From the NCBI GenBank assembly GCA_015143295.1, contig CM026568.1, forward strand, positions 20,280,607-20,344,606: 64,000 nt of DNA. The letters run 5' to 3'. Below, piece after piece: positions 36,701 to 48,913 of the stretch (position 1 is the stretch's first letter; every line of letters starts with the position of its first letter). Below the pieces are notes generated by a model. It searched no databases, was not told the DNA's origin, and saw only the letters and a list, made by a program, of their open reading frames with translations. Source of the DNA: Tetracentron sinense (lineage: Eukaryota > Streptophyta > Magnoliopsida > Trochodendrales > Trochodendraceae). A program made the position numbers and the translations under genes.

Positions 36701-38238
36701 AAAGACTATATATATCATCTAGTCCCTCTCGAAACACTCACATATTTGAGATTAAAATGGAAAATGCTAAAAATGGCGATAACAGTGGGAGTTTAAAGCC
36801 TCTCTGCCTATTAGGTTTAAGGATAGTCATTTTTCAGTCTATCAATTGACTTAAAAAAGTGATGTTGTGTCGCATCTAAAGTCTCTTATTTTGATATAGT
36901 TGCTGGTCATCATATGGAGTTTTGAGGTGTTATTGTCTCCCACTCGGTCTAATTTGTTTCGTTAGAAGTTAAGACATGTTTGAAGATATCTTAAAGAGAG
37001 AAAATCTATATTAAGAACTACAGGTTGACTTGTTAGAGTGCCCCTAAGACTTAGGTTAAAATTTGTGCTATAAAGTTTCATTGTTGCACTTCGATTGAAG
37101 AGTCTTATGTATAAATAAGTTTTCACTCGTTCAAATATATCGCATACAGTTAAATAAAGTTCCCATTTTAGTTGTGATATATTTGAGTGTTAGGCCATTA
37201 AGATAGTTATAGAGTAATTGCAGAAGATTAAATAATATTGGCTCACATATATAATGGTACTAATACTCATCAGGTTATCGGGTATTCAGGTTCAGATTGT
37301 GCTGGATGTCTGAACATCAAGTAGTTGACATTGGGTTTTATTCCTATTGGCTGTGATGCTATCTAGTGAAAAGTATAATATTTTTCATTATGGAATCGTC
37401 GACTAGGCAGGAAGGATACATGATTTGTTATAAGGTTTTTGAACAAGTTATATGATTGCGGAATTTATCTCAAGGCTCTAGGTCTTCAGTTTTGTTACGG
37501 GGCCGTTGGAGAAATTTTTTTGATAATTCCGTATCAGTTTACTTCTCTCAAAACAATAAGACTTAAAGTTAGTCCAAACACATGGACATAAGGTGTCTTA
37601 TTGTGAGAAAGAAGGTTAGAGAACATAAGGTGTCTGAACCATTAACCATAAAATTGAATCATAAGATATTTTTTAAGCTTGTTTTAAAAATGAGACTAAA
37701 AGACAGCTTGGATTCATTTGGTTAGTGGGAGTATGTTGATAGCATTTCAGTTACAGACAAAAGGTTCTCTACTATAGTTATTGAGATTTGCCTATTAATT
37801 TGTTCTAATCAGAACAATATAGCGATACATCACTCTACATTTCCATTTTGTGTTAAATGGTGTTTTAAATTTGCAGATTAAGTAACAAAACAAATTTTGA
37901 GAATTGAATTTTGGGATGTGTGAGGTCAGCACATCATAAGGTTATAATGCTTGAAACTATGGAAAATGAGGGTGCTAATACGGTGACCATGGAATGGTGT
38001 CATGCCATAGTGTAGGTATGTTGGCCTCCATGATCCGGTATTAGTGTTTTCATTTATCTAGGTTTTGTTCACCACATTTATGTAAATTGGCTTAACTATC
38101 TTAAGTATGTTTTCAGTGTGGTCACACGTCTGTTGTTTTCAAAATTAAGTCATTTATCCGAGAAAGTTATTTTAAAAGAATTTTCCGCATAAGTAAATTT
38201 TTTTCTTTTTGATGATCATTGCAGACTAAATGGGAGAA

Positions 38239-38642
38239 TGTAAGATTTTCTATAAGGTTTATGGTCTTGGTAATGTTCATGGTCCAAACCCGGATAAAGT
38301 CTACTCCAGTTAAGGTTTCAGTTGTAGTCAAATAGTGATGGTTTATGCATTAATTAAGTATATCGGGTTATAAGGATGGTCTATAGTCTCCTTGATGGGT
38401 TAGGACTCTAATGACCTAAACCCTAAGTATATATTATACATATAGGCTATCGGTCCCAGATCCAACTCCTAAGAAAGTCTGCAGAAAAACATCTTCCCAT
38501 CGAGAGCTAAGGAGTCATGGAATCTGAAGACCGTGTGCTTCATCGTCATCGACAACTAAAGTTTTTCCTCTCTACTTTCAATGACCGACACAGGTATGTG
38601 ATTCTTGAATCTTTGATTGGATAAATCTAATAAAGTATAACA
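38239..38642 (+). repeat. 3' LTR of the LARD-like element
   Basis: 404 bp, preceded by the polypurine tract and followed by the target duplication GTATC. Confidence 0.93.
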
Positions 38643-38647
38643 GTATC

Positions 38648-40528
38648 ATGACTAAAAAAACAAGCATCTTAAATTTAATGAGAGCACACGCTTGCCTGTC
38701 GAAGATCATCATTTGACCCAACTTCCAATACTAGGTTTCTAATCTTCTAATCACTTAACATATATTAACAAATAAGTGGGATTGTGGCCTAACTGCATTA
38801 ATTCCTCTACCAAAAAAATAATTTCAATCATTTAATTTTGTGCTAATATATTCTACTAACACTCAATAATTCCACACCTCTCTTACAACAAGATTCTTAT
38901 GTCTATATGCTAATTAGGTCCGCCAAAACTCTTATTGTTTTTGAGAAGAAAACTATTGTCTAAATGTCACAAAAGAACCTTATAAAGTAGAAAATAGAAA
39001 TTATAAACGAAAGTCTAGATAAAATTTGAGCAGGAATATCACATAAATAGTTATCTCGCAACAAATCACAAACTTTGCTTGCATAGTGGATGAATAAGTA
39101 TTTGATTCCCGTTCTTTCAACAAACGACTTTTAAGACGAACATGAAATTGACTTCTTGTCATCGAAGCAACCAATGCATGCCGACATGGAGCATCCGGTC
39201 ACATCTTAGTGCTTGGATCATTTACATAGTGAGTATCAAATCCTTAGTTATCCGCAATTAGCACATTCCCTTTTTAGACATTTTCAAATATTTCAAATGA
39301 CGATCATTCTAATATCTCTAAGAAAAATAACATCAAACCAATGTGTGGCGAGTACAAACTTGGGCATACAATAAGTTCTATATTATCATTTTTTTTTTGC
39401 TGGAGTTATCATGTACCTACGTTAGTAATCTTAAATTGGTTAGGTTGTTAGGAGTTAGCATTGGGTAGGGGAGGTCTTGCAACTCATACCCGAGGGGATT
39501 CGATGTCATAACTCCCATATCTAGAGGCCACACCCCAACCACTGGCGTCAAAGGGCGGGGGTGTTAAGTTCTATATTATAAATTCATAAGGTACATCATT
39601 TCTTCATGCTCTAACTCTTTCTTGAGATGCTGAAATTTACCGAATATGTAGTCTATAACAATAACCACCCATCTAGAAAATATATTTCTTTATATTTGAT
39701 ATTTAGAGTAGTGTTCTAAGTGAGTCATACTCATTAAAGTCTTTAATGAGTGCCCCCTAATAACATGACACGTTTCAGGTTGTTTAGAATCCGATCGTTG
39801 GATGTCAAGATAGGTCTGCTAAGAGACAAATGACAAAAATAAGTTTGATCGGACTTTTATAGACCAATTGATTGAGGATGAGAAAATTAGTTATTTCTAT
39901 AACTTTGATAGGGTCTAAGGATTTTGCTAGCCCCAGTCGCAAATCTTCCACAGACACAACTGGGGTCATACAAATGTCAAACTTACTTTGACTTTTGTTT
40001 TTTCAGCCATTAAAATAATGAAAGTTCTCCAAGTGTTTGGCTCATCTTGCTTCTATGGAAAAATTTAGAGTAAGTCTAGCACTCCTCTAGGGTCTAATAA
40101 ATCTTAGAAAATATTTAATACAAGTCCAATCAGATGGTTTACACTTGGACAAAAGTGATTTTTTGACATGTCTCCCAATGAACCAACCCTAACATCCAAC
40201 GGCCACTTTTTATATTTTTTTAAACTATCATGTGTCATATTTATAGAGGGACTACTCATTAAAGGTTTTAATGAGCAGAGCTCATAAATACTCTCCCTCA
40301 ATTTACATTTATTTGGTTCACAGGTTACAACACATGTGCGTACTACTTGGAATGTGGTTTCCAAGTTATTTACGCGAACATGCCATAGTTCTAAACATTT
40401 TGAAGGAGCAACACAAATCTTATTCTACTATTTAACTTAATATAAGAAATACAATCAATTTTTTGTTTTCCTCATCTCCGTCGATATCTTTTTTAGCTTT
40501 CTATCATGAGTAAAAGGGCCCTACAAAT

Positions 40529-40530
<2 letters not shown>
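38648..40530. other. Intergenic region without a recognised gene
   Basis: AT-rich sequence with short shadow ORFs only. Between about 39400 and 39560 there is a G+C-richer island with phrases typical of dispersed plant repeats. No element ends could be fixed. Confidence 0.5.
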
Positions 40531-40531
<1 letters not shown>

Positions 40532-40576
<45 letters not shown>

Positions 40577-40592
40577 TATATATATATATATA
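40532..40592. repeat. (TC)n-(AT)n compound microsatellite
   Basis: About 42 bp of TC followed by about 18 bp of AT, uninterrupted. Confidence 0.95.
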
Positions 40593-40630
40593 AACTATGC
40601 AAATAAGCTATTTAAAGCATTAGGCGTAGT

Positions 40631-40831
40631 TTGACTTAGACTACACCCAAGCGTAACCCCCAGGGTGTAGCCAAGTGGTCGAAGGACAAATTGTAAACCC
40701 GGAGGTCTTGAGGTCGATTCCTAGGCTCTCCTCAATACCGGTTGTATTGGGTTGGGGTATTCACTATGCAGCACGTGGGACTAGTGTGAGTCTTTAAGGC
40801 TCAAGAAATCCACATTTATTATATAAAAAAG
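40631..40831 (+). mobile_element. tRNA-derived SINE with 17-bp target-site duplication
   Basis: The body contains an RNA polymerase III A box (TAGCCAAGTGG, 40668-40678) and, about 33 bp further on, a B box (GGTCGATTCCT, 40712-40722), as in tRNA-derived SINEs. It ends in an A-rich tail. The flanks share AAAGCATTAGGCGTAGT (40614-40630 and 40832-40848). Similarity continues for several bases beyond this on both sides, so the original duplication may have been longer. This is the hallmark of LINE-assisted retrotransposition. Confidence 0.8.
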
Positions 40832-41686
40832 AAAGCATTAGGCGTAGTGTCGACTTATAGATTAGGGAGTACAAATCTGCTTAGTGGGATCTTTCCAAAA
40901 TTATATATTCTTGGTCATATACAATCAATCAAAATGCTAAAAATGTTATGCTATCTCTTCTAAAATTCTAGTTGATCACCAAACTAGGATTTAGAAAAGG
41001 GAAATGCTTAACTTATTGTCGCCTTAAACTATTTTGTTTAAGTCCTCATTGGTCCATGCTCCATTTTTTACCACACATCAAATGTAGTAAAGATTCACTC
41101 ACTCCAAGAGTTAAGCAATTTAATCTTAAGTTTTAAAAAAAAAATAAAAAACAAAATTATTAACTTTAATGTTCTTAAGTGACCATAGTTAAAAGAGTGT
41201 TAAAAGGAACATGTGACCATGACATTTGACTACATACTCAAATGTGTGGTGTGCTAATCACTAGTCTTTAGAAAAAATTGAAAAAACCCAACTAAAATAA
41301 GGCATCATTGCCGACTTGGTCACACAATTGTGGTTGTTTCTAAGGCTATCAATTGATTGGATAAATACGATCCAATTGAATAGAATTAATGATATTTGAC
41401 CCGAAAAAAAAAAGAATAGAATAAATATTGATTTGAATGTATATCTGTTAGATCAGATACAATCTGATCGAATTCGGATCTATAGTAATATGATCTCATA
41501 AAATATTCGAATGTACTGTATGTATATATTAATATTTTTTGAATGCATAAAATATTATATTTACTTTTTTGAATGCATGAAATTTAGTATTAATCAATCG
41601 AATTCGACTAATCTTGAATAGTTAGTGGGATTCCAATTTAGATTGATAAATTTACAATCCAACGAATTTTAAATTAGATTGAATCC

Positions 41687-41792
41687 CCTTACCTATTTAA
41701 TTGGATCGATTCGAATATAATAAGATTCCGATCCAATCCCCCTACCTATTTAATTTGATTGGATCAATTCGAATATAATAAGATTTCCGACC
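41687..41792 (+). repeat. Short tandem duplication, about 52-bp unit
   Basis: ACCTATTTAAT...GGATC(G/A)ATTCGAATATAATAAGATT occurs twice in succession in an AT-rich non-coding stretch. Confidence 0.75.
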
Positions 41793-42160
41793 CGTTTATA
41801 ACCCATTTGGGTTCCTCAAGATGATTTTCGCTCATATGTTAGATATTTGGTGGGTCACACAAGGAAGTCTATGTGCTACCGAAGGAGGAGAATTATATTT
41901 ATTATTATATAAAGCATGTCAGCATTATCCGAATAGTATTTTAATAAAGAGTGGAGGAACGAGCATCACGCGCCCTTTAACCCCCGTTACATGCAGACCG
42001 AAAAGATCAGCCTCTTATACAAGTAATCTACCTAATACATGCAGTTAATTTGCGTGTTGTTTCCACTTGTATGATCTAATTGAGAGAAACTAATGTTGCG
42101 GGTCCCACACTGCTGATGTGATTGGTGACTCCGTATGACATCCAGCTGTTTGGCTCGAAC

Positions 42161-42403
42161 GTGGCCCTCGCCAGACCAAAATCATCTGGCTCCCATCCCA
42201 TATGTCAACACGTTTCCCTTTCAACACTCTTAACTGTGGTTAAGATTTAATAACCCTATGACTATCTAACCTTTTCTTATTAAAAAAATAAATGATCATA
42301 AGAGTTAAAATTTCTTATAACTGAGATTAAAAGGACAGTTAAAGGGTCTCTGTGAGTAGCCAGACAGTTTTGGTCTGGCGAGAGCCAGACCAAATCCGAT
42401 CCT
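42161..42403. mobile_element. Fold-back MITE upstream of the TPS gene
   Basis: Inverted arms share TGGC(C/T)CTCGCCAGACCAAAA and continue less perfectly through CCCTTT...TTAACTGTGGTTAAGA. The flanks share GCTCGAAC (42153-42160 and 42404-42411), an 8-bp duplication as expected for hAT-type elements. The right arm is about 15 bp longer than the left, so the ends may be damaged. It sits about 400 bp upstream of the putative TATA box of the TPS gene. Confidence 0.65.
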
Positions 42404-42553
42404 GCTCGAACCCTTCACCTAAGCCGACATTTCACTTCGTCGGTAGCTAATACGAAACGATACTTTAAAATATCGGATTCCGATAAAGATCCGATAAATT
42501 AGTCAATGCTAAGACACGCACCCACAATACCTGTTTCTCATGTTGTGATGAAG

Positions 42554-42614
42554 CACGTGTAGACTGCCACGTAGTAAGTAGAACTGCAAAAAGCGAGTAT
42601 GTAATTGCCACGTG
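42554..42614 (+). promoter_or_regulatory. Cluster of ACGT/G-box elements in the TPS promoter
   Basis: CACGTG occurs at 42554-42559 and 42609-42614, with a CCACGTA between them. Such ACGT-core elements bind bZIP and bHLH factors and often mediate ABA or light responses. They lie about 190-250 bp upstream of the putative TATA box. That they act here is inference. Confidence 0.5.
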
Positions 42615-42800
42615 TAATGCAGCACGAGCACGACAGCTAATAGCAAAACAGAGTTTGTGGGCCCCACCAAGTAGGTATGATGCCTGGTGGCGGATTAAGC
42701 AAAGGAAGGAGGATAAATTCGTTGTTTAAAATTTAAATAGATAATTCCCGAAATAAATTATTTTTTTAATTTTGTTATTTTTCAGTTTATCAGAGAGTGT

Positions 42801-42810
42801 TATATAAGAA
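42801..42810 (+). promoter_or_regulatory. Putative TATA box of the TPS gene
   Basis: TATATAAGAA is the best TATA match upstream of the coding region. It would place transcription start near 42835 and give a 5' leader of about 570 bp. The leader contains several AG splice-acceptor-like sites (for example before 43151 and 43359), so a 5' UTR intron is likely. Confidence 0.5.
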
Positions 42811-42830
42811 GATTGACGAAGCTCTGGAAT

Positions 42831-42947
42831 GGTGTCAGAAAAATTAGGGTTTCTTGCGAACAAGGTTAGATTTGGGTTTTCGGTTTTGGACTTGGATTTT
42901 CCGAGAAACGGTAATTCCTCCAACTTTTCTGGATTTTTTTCCTGATT
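42831..42947 (+). other. Possible upstream ORF in the TPS leader
   Basis: An ATG at about 42833 opens a frame of nearly 40 codons ending in TGA before 42950, all upstream of the main start. Whether it is in the mature mRNA depends on where the leader intron lies. Confidence 0.3.
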
Positions 42948-43403
42948 TGATCCTCTCTTTTCCTTGGATTGATTCGAGTTCGGTGGATTTCTTAGCTAAA
43001 TGAACTGAAACGATTCGATTCCTCTCCTTTTCTTCAGGTTCTAGAGAAATTTTAGGGTTTTTATCCATGGTTTGATTCAGTTCTTGTACCTTCTCTCTGA
43101 AGAAATTTCAGAGTTTTTTCTTTTTTTTTATAACTGTTTTTTGTCTGCAGAAAAAAAAATCGTGTTTTTAAAAACTTTATTTGGAGTTTCTGTTACAGTG
43201 AATTCTCATCCGCAGATCATTTGAACTTGGAAAAATTCGAGATGTTTGGGTTTTTCTACTTTACATTCAAATAAGTAACAGGAATTTGAGGCTAGCTACC
43301 TTGTTTTAGAGTAAGTTCAAAGAAAAATTGCTTGAAATAGCGTGTTTCCCTATGCAGAAAACAAGATTTTGATTTGCTAGGGTTTGTTATAAGAAGTAGA
43401 ACA

Positions 43404-46144
43404 ATGGTGTCTAGATCTTACTCGAACCTCTTGGAGCTTGCCTCCGGCGAGTCTCCGTCTTTTGGGCGCATGAGCCAGCGGATTCCCCGTATAATGACAG
43501 TCGCTGGTATAATATCTAACCTCGAAGATGATCCCTCTGAAAGTGTATGCTCCGACCCTTCTTCCTCGGTACCCCGAGACCGCATCATCATTGTTGCTAA
43601 CCAGCTCCCAATAAGGGCTCACAGGAAATCAGATAGTAAGGGCTGGATTTTCAGTTGGGATGAAGACTCGCTTCTTCTCCAGCTGAAAGACGGTCTTGGG
43701 GACGGCAGCGAGGTTGTGTATGTAGGTTGCCTGAGAGAAGAAATTCACTTGAATGATCAAGATGAGGTCTCTCAGATACTCCTTGAGACCTTTAATTGCG
43801 TCCCCACCTTTCTCCCACCCGACCTCTTTAGCCGGTTTTACCATGGTTTCTGCAAGCAACAGCTGTGGCCGCTATTCCATTACATGTTACCCCTCTCGCC
43901 TGACCTTGGCGGCCGGTTTGATCGGTCGCTTTGGCAGGCTTATGTCTCGGTTAATAAGATCTTTGCTGACAGGATATTGGAAGTGATTAACCCAGAAGAT
44001 GATTTCGTCTGGGTCCATGATTATCATCTAATGGTGTTGCCGACCTTCTTGAGGAAGAGGTTCAACCGTGTGAAGCTTGGGTTCTTTCTCCATAGCCCGT
44101 TCCCTTCATCAGAGATCTATAAGACATTGCCAGTCAGAGAAGAGCTCTTGCGTGCCCTGTTGAATTCCGATCTCATTGGATTCCACACATTTGACTATGC
44201 CCGGCATTTCCTCTCCTGCTGTAGTCGGATGCTTGGCCTCACCTATGAATCAAAGCGGGGATACATTGGTCTAGAGTATTATGGTCGAACTGTCAACATT
44301 AAAATCCTTCCAGTTGGTATCCACATGGGTCAGCTCCAGTCTGTCTTGAGCCTTCCAGAGACTGAAGCCAAGGTTGCCGAGCTCATTAAGCAGTTTTGTG
44401 ATCAGGATAAGATAATGATGCTTGGGGTTGATGACATGGACATATTCAAAGGCATTAGCTTGAAGCTTTTGGCGTTGGAGCAGTTGCTTGTGCAGCACCT
44501 AGAGTGGAGGGGGAAGGTGGTGTTGGTGCAGATAGCCAATCCAGCCAGGGGCCGAGGAAAAGATGTGGAAGAAGTTCAGGCGGAGATGTACTCTACTATT
44601 AAGCGGATTAATGAGGCATTTGGGCAACCTGGTTATGAACCCATTGTTTTGATCGATGAGCCACTTCAGTTCTTTGAGAGGATTGCTTATTACGTGGTCG
44701 CTGAGTGTTGTCTGGTCACGGCTGTTAGGGATGGGATGAACCTCATACCATATGAATACATCATTAGCCGGCAAGGAAATGAGAAACTGGACAAGATCTT
44801 GGGGTTGGATTCATCCACCCATAAGAAGAGCATGCTAGTTGTATCCGAGTTCATTGGGTGCTCCCCTTCTCTTAGCGGAGCAATTCGAGTGAACCCATGG
44901 AACATCGATGCGGTGGCAGAGGCTATGGACTGTGCCCTGGAGATGGCAGAGCCGGAGAAACAGCTCCGGCACGAGAAGCATTATAGGTATGTCAGTACCC
45001 ATGATGTTGGGTATTGGGCTCACAGCTTCCTACAAGACTTGGAAAGGACATGTAGGGATCACGCACGACGTAGGTGCTGGGGCATTGGATTTGGATTGGG
45101 TTTCAGGGTTGTGGCGCTTGATTTAAACTTCAGGAAGCTCTCAATGGAGCACATAGTGTCAGCCTACAGAAGGACTAAAACTAGAGCAATCCTTCTAGAT
45201 TACGGGACTCTGATGCCTCAGACTTCAATCGATAAGAGCCCGAGCTCTAAATCCATTGAAATCTTAAACAGCTTATGTAGAGATAAGAACAATGTGGTCT
45301 TTCTCGTCAGTGCTAGAAGCCGGGAAACACTCAGTGAATGGTTTTCTCCTTGCGAGAAGCTGGGAATTGCAGCCGAACACGGCTATTTTCTAAGGTGAGG
45401 TAGTTAAAACTTTTGAACCTTTGTATTCAGCTTTTAAGTTCACAAAATGATGACTGTTAGATTACATTGGTGACTTCATGGTTTCAGACTGAAACAAGAT
45501 GCGGAATGGGAAACTTGTGTACCTGTGGCAGACTGTAGTTGGAAACAGATTGCCGAGCCAGTGATGAAGTTATACAGTGAAACAACTGATGGGTCCACCA
45601 TCGAAGATAATGAAACCTTGTTGGTCTGGTGTTACGAGGATGCTGATCCTGATTTTGGGTCTTGCCAGGCTAAGGAACTTCTTGATCATCTTGAAAGTGT
45701 CCTTGCCAATGAGCCCGTGTCTGTCAAAAGTGGGCAGAATATTGTGGAGGTTAAGCCACAGGTTTGAATCATATATTCCTTGATCAAGTAATAATGTTCG
45801 TCATCATTCTGAGATCCACATTTCAAACAATTTTGTATGTTGTATATATGCAGGGCGTGAACAAGGGGCTTGTTGCTGAGCGCCTACTTTCCACCATGCA
45901 AGAGAGGGGAATGTTACCGGATTTCGTTCTGTGCATTGGAGATGACAGATCTGATGAAGACATGTTTGAGGTGATCACCAGTTCTGTGGCAGGCTCATCC
46001 TTAGCCCCAATGGCTGAAGTTTTTGCATGTACTGTTGGTCGAAAGCCAAGTAAGGCCAAGTATTATCTGGACGATACGGTGGAAATTGTTAGATTGATGC
46101 AGGGCCTGGCCTCCGTTTCAGAACAAACGGTCACTGTTATATAG
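43404..46144 (+). CDS. TPS: Class II trehalose-phosphate synthase/phosphatase-like protein
   Basis: Three coding exons, 43404-45394, 45488-45761 and 45854-46144, have GT...AG introns and sum to 2556 bp (851 aa), the usual class II length. The start is the Met of MVSRSYSNLLELASGES, the conserved N-terminus of plant TPS5-11 proteins. A glycosyltransferase family 20 domain (about residues 55-545, with FVWVHDYHLMVLPTF and RDGMNLIPYEY) is followed by a HAD phosphatase-like domain (about 590-840). The proteins are cytosolic, and plant class II members are thought to be mainly regulatory, linked to trehalose-6-phosphate and SnRK1 signalling. Odd points: phosphatase motif I, normally DxDGT, reads LDYGTL at D599 because one Asp codon is missing, and motif II reads SARSR where SGRGR is usual. 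Motif III (GDDRSDEDMFE) is intact. Phosphatase activity is therefore unlikely. The closest relatives from memory are TPS8/9/10. Confidence 0.96.
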
Positions 46145-48913
46145 GCTTCACAATATAAAGGCAGGTGCACTTGTTTTGGCTCCCTCTGTGTTTTGTTGTA
46201 ATCATTGTAGGCTGGAGTAGCATAATCTCTCTTCTTTGATTTCCTTGTTCATCCTTGTTTTGTAAATTATTCTAGCATTACCAAGAGAAGCGGTACCATC
46301 AGGATACTTCTCTAGTGTTGGATCTCCACTGATACTCCTGTAAGTAGACGTTTACACCATAAATACTAAGCTTCCTCTTTTCACTGCAATTGAAGGTGGT
46401 AGTAGATTCGTATAATGACACAAACTATTTGAAATAGACTATCATTTTATATAGCTATGGGAAGACTTTAGGATTTTTAACTTGTTAGAAGGGACTGGAG
46501 GGAGATTTGGATGCTTAAATTGCTTCTACATTGTTTGTAACTTATTAGATGAAAGTCAGCTAACTGTACTGGCCTTTTGACTGTAGGTCATCTCTGCTTT
46601 ATTCTCAATTTCTTTTATTATAGGCAGTGGCTGTGTGGGTTCTGTTGGCACATGTATGTTCTTTCTTGTCCATTTCGATCTTTAGTATTTACACTGACAA
46701 GTGACAACTTAATGATTATACAAGAAGAACTAAGGTCATGCCAATTTTATAGGGCTGTTTGTCCTCAACTAATCTGACCATTTGGACCCATGCATGGCTA
46801 TAAGAAAACCTGTGATGGCAGATCACCAGCCTTGCAGCGCTCATCTCTCTTAGGTTTTGGCTAATCTTTCTTCTGTTTGTGGGTTCTTTTTGAACCTTCC
46901 AGGTTCAGTCCTCTTCAGCATTTCTCACAGATTAGTCACTTGCCTTCCTACCTTGGTTTCTCTTTAGTGGGGCTTGCTGAATCTTTTTACTATGGACATA
47001 TATTATCTCTTCTTCTATTGCACTGCTTTGCTGATTTGTCCGAATATGCTTTATGTATTTGTGCCGTGTTCTATGGCTGGCTGATTGGTTGAGGTGCCCA
47101 TCCAACGATGATTTTCCAGTGTCCCAGAAAGCTTACATATGGATGTTGCCGCAACACAGTTGAGTTGTATTTATTCCATTTTGTCTAGTCTTCATCCCAA
47201 ACAATTTGCAGTTGCCGTCAGTCCGTTATGTTGAAGTCCGCCAAGCTCCCGAAAGTTTGTGTCTTTGGCCCCAAATTTCTTCATGAACAAGACTGGTTTA
47301 ATTTAATCATTTCCCATGTCTCATTTCGTCATGGGACCATTTGAATGAGTAATTATAGGAAGATTTACTAGCATGAATCTGCCTAAAAGTAGTTTTGTTT
47401 TTTACCTTTTATTCTTCACTGTCTGTTGTCATCTTCCTTGGAGCTGTTTCTCTGCTTGCGTCGGCTCTTTTGTGCATCTAATCACTGTATATTTAAGCTG
47501 GTGACTAGCGATACAGTTTGGTCTCACATGGTATTGTTTCAAGGTGTCCAAGAATGTTAGTCGGTCCTCCATCTCTCTCATCCGATTTCGAGCAGTCTGA
47601 TAGAATGGCCCACATTTTGTCTATTGCAGGCTGGCCAGCTTCCTTGGGGTAACTATTACTGGGAAATTTGGGTCGGCAAACATCCTCTGATAGAATAATC
47701 CATTGTCCGACTTTGGGGAGAGAACAGGGGCAACCACACCTCCAGCCTCCAATCCATGGATGACTTGTCAAACAATTTTTCACAAGTGTGAAGAACTGTT
47801 GAAGAGAATAACAATGGAGGATTTGGGGGAGAATGTGGCCCGAAAACAACTTAATTTTATTTTGATCTAGTAATTTGGTCAGTCGGATTGCCTTTTGGAT
47901 GTCTTTGGTTCTCTGAGGTCCTAATTGCGAGTACCGACCTCGTAAGGGATCTCTACATCCTACACCCGAGGTTTTAGATAGCCAAATACTCATATTCAGT
48001 ACCATGTTAAGAGCAAAATCCGAACATGTAGTGCGGTTGAAGTGACTTCAATTTGGGACAGTTGCTTGAAATGCTCAAAGGAAATGATATTAATGTGGGG
48101 TGATTAATACTTGACGTGGTTGAGATTTATTCTTTTCACCAATATTATTTTATGGTCTATAGGGATTAGCCATAGACAGTGATTATTTACAAGATAATGC
48201 AAATGTGTTGAGGCCCCATAATCCCAAAGAAACCATAAAACTAAGAAAATGGAAATCCATATGATAAGGCTCCACACATCTGACAACAATTTAATAAAAA
48301 TAGCGAGCATGCCACACAAAGTTGAACGTGTGAAGATCTTTTCGACAAAAGTATAAGATGAAGGATCGAACTCCAATATTTTCTAGGCTTGAAGCACTGC
48401 AAGACTATCAAAACATTGATCAAGCAAAGGTTACCTTCAGCCTAATGTACTGCACAGCCTAATTTTGTGTATCCAGTTGATGTAAGGACCACTAGAACTG
48501 AAAACACATTCTGGCCATGGAAAGGCTGTTTTCAATAGAAGCATGGTGTACCTAGCAATCTACCAAGGTACCATGATATAGATTACTTTGAGGATCCATC
48601 TAGTCATCGAGATTTTGTTACAGAATGAGTTGTTTTGATAATCCACTTCCCAGTCTTCATCTTAATCAGAATTAAAAATCTAGTCCAGTCAAAGTTAATC
48701 TGTTCTTAATTTTGTCTACTGGTGCAACTTTGAGTAGGAGTCTTGAGTATCCATTGCCCATGTCTTGCTACTTCTAGTTTAGTTTTCGATAGGAGGCGTG
48801 TGACATTTAGATGTATAGAATGAGAAAGAGAAGATAATCTACAAGCATCATCTGAAATTACTTTGATCAATATTCATGCAATTACAACTAGTGAACAAAG
48901 TTCCATTGATGCT
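46145..48913. other. 3' flanks between the convergent TPS and HAK genes
   Basis: No gene is recognised. The first few hundred bases will be the TPS 3' UTR. A 166-codon minus-strand frame (47505-48005) has an unusual Cys/Trp/Pro composition and no family that I recognise, so I treat it as chance or transposon remnant. The two genes run toward each other across this gap. Confidence 0.5.

Larger units (their letters stand above)
32443..38642 (+). mobile_element. Complete non-autonomous LTR retrotransposon (LARD-like), 6.2 kb
   Basis: Two 404-bp LTRs (32443-32846 and 38239-38642) begin TGTAAG and end ATAACA. The flanking GTATC at 32438-32442 and 38643-38647 is a perfect 5-bp target duplication. 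The primer-binding site TGGTATCAGAGCC is at 32849-32861, and the polypurine tract AAATGGGAGAA lies just before the 3' LTR. By eye the LTRs differ by about 21 substitutions, mostly transitions, and two indels. The 5.4-kb interior has no open frame with gag, protease, integrase or reverse transcriptase motifs, so mobilisation would need proteins from another element. The polypurine tract is Ty1/copia-like, but without pol the superfamily is uncertain. Confidence 0.92.

Noticed and set aside
40104..40364. 86-codon minus-strand ORF
   Set aside because: No domain, AT-rich intergenic context, no supporting splice or promoter signals.
41821..42048. 75-codon ORF that looked possibly organellar
   Set aside because: I could not match it to any plastid or mitochondrial gene, and the surroundings are nuclear repeat DNA.
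47505..48005. 166-codon minus-strand ORF between TPS and HAK
   Set aside because: No family recognised, biased composition and no splice or promoter context; kept only as a note in the intergenic entry.
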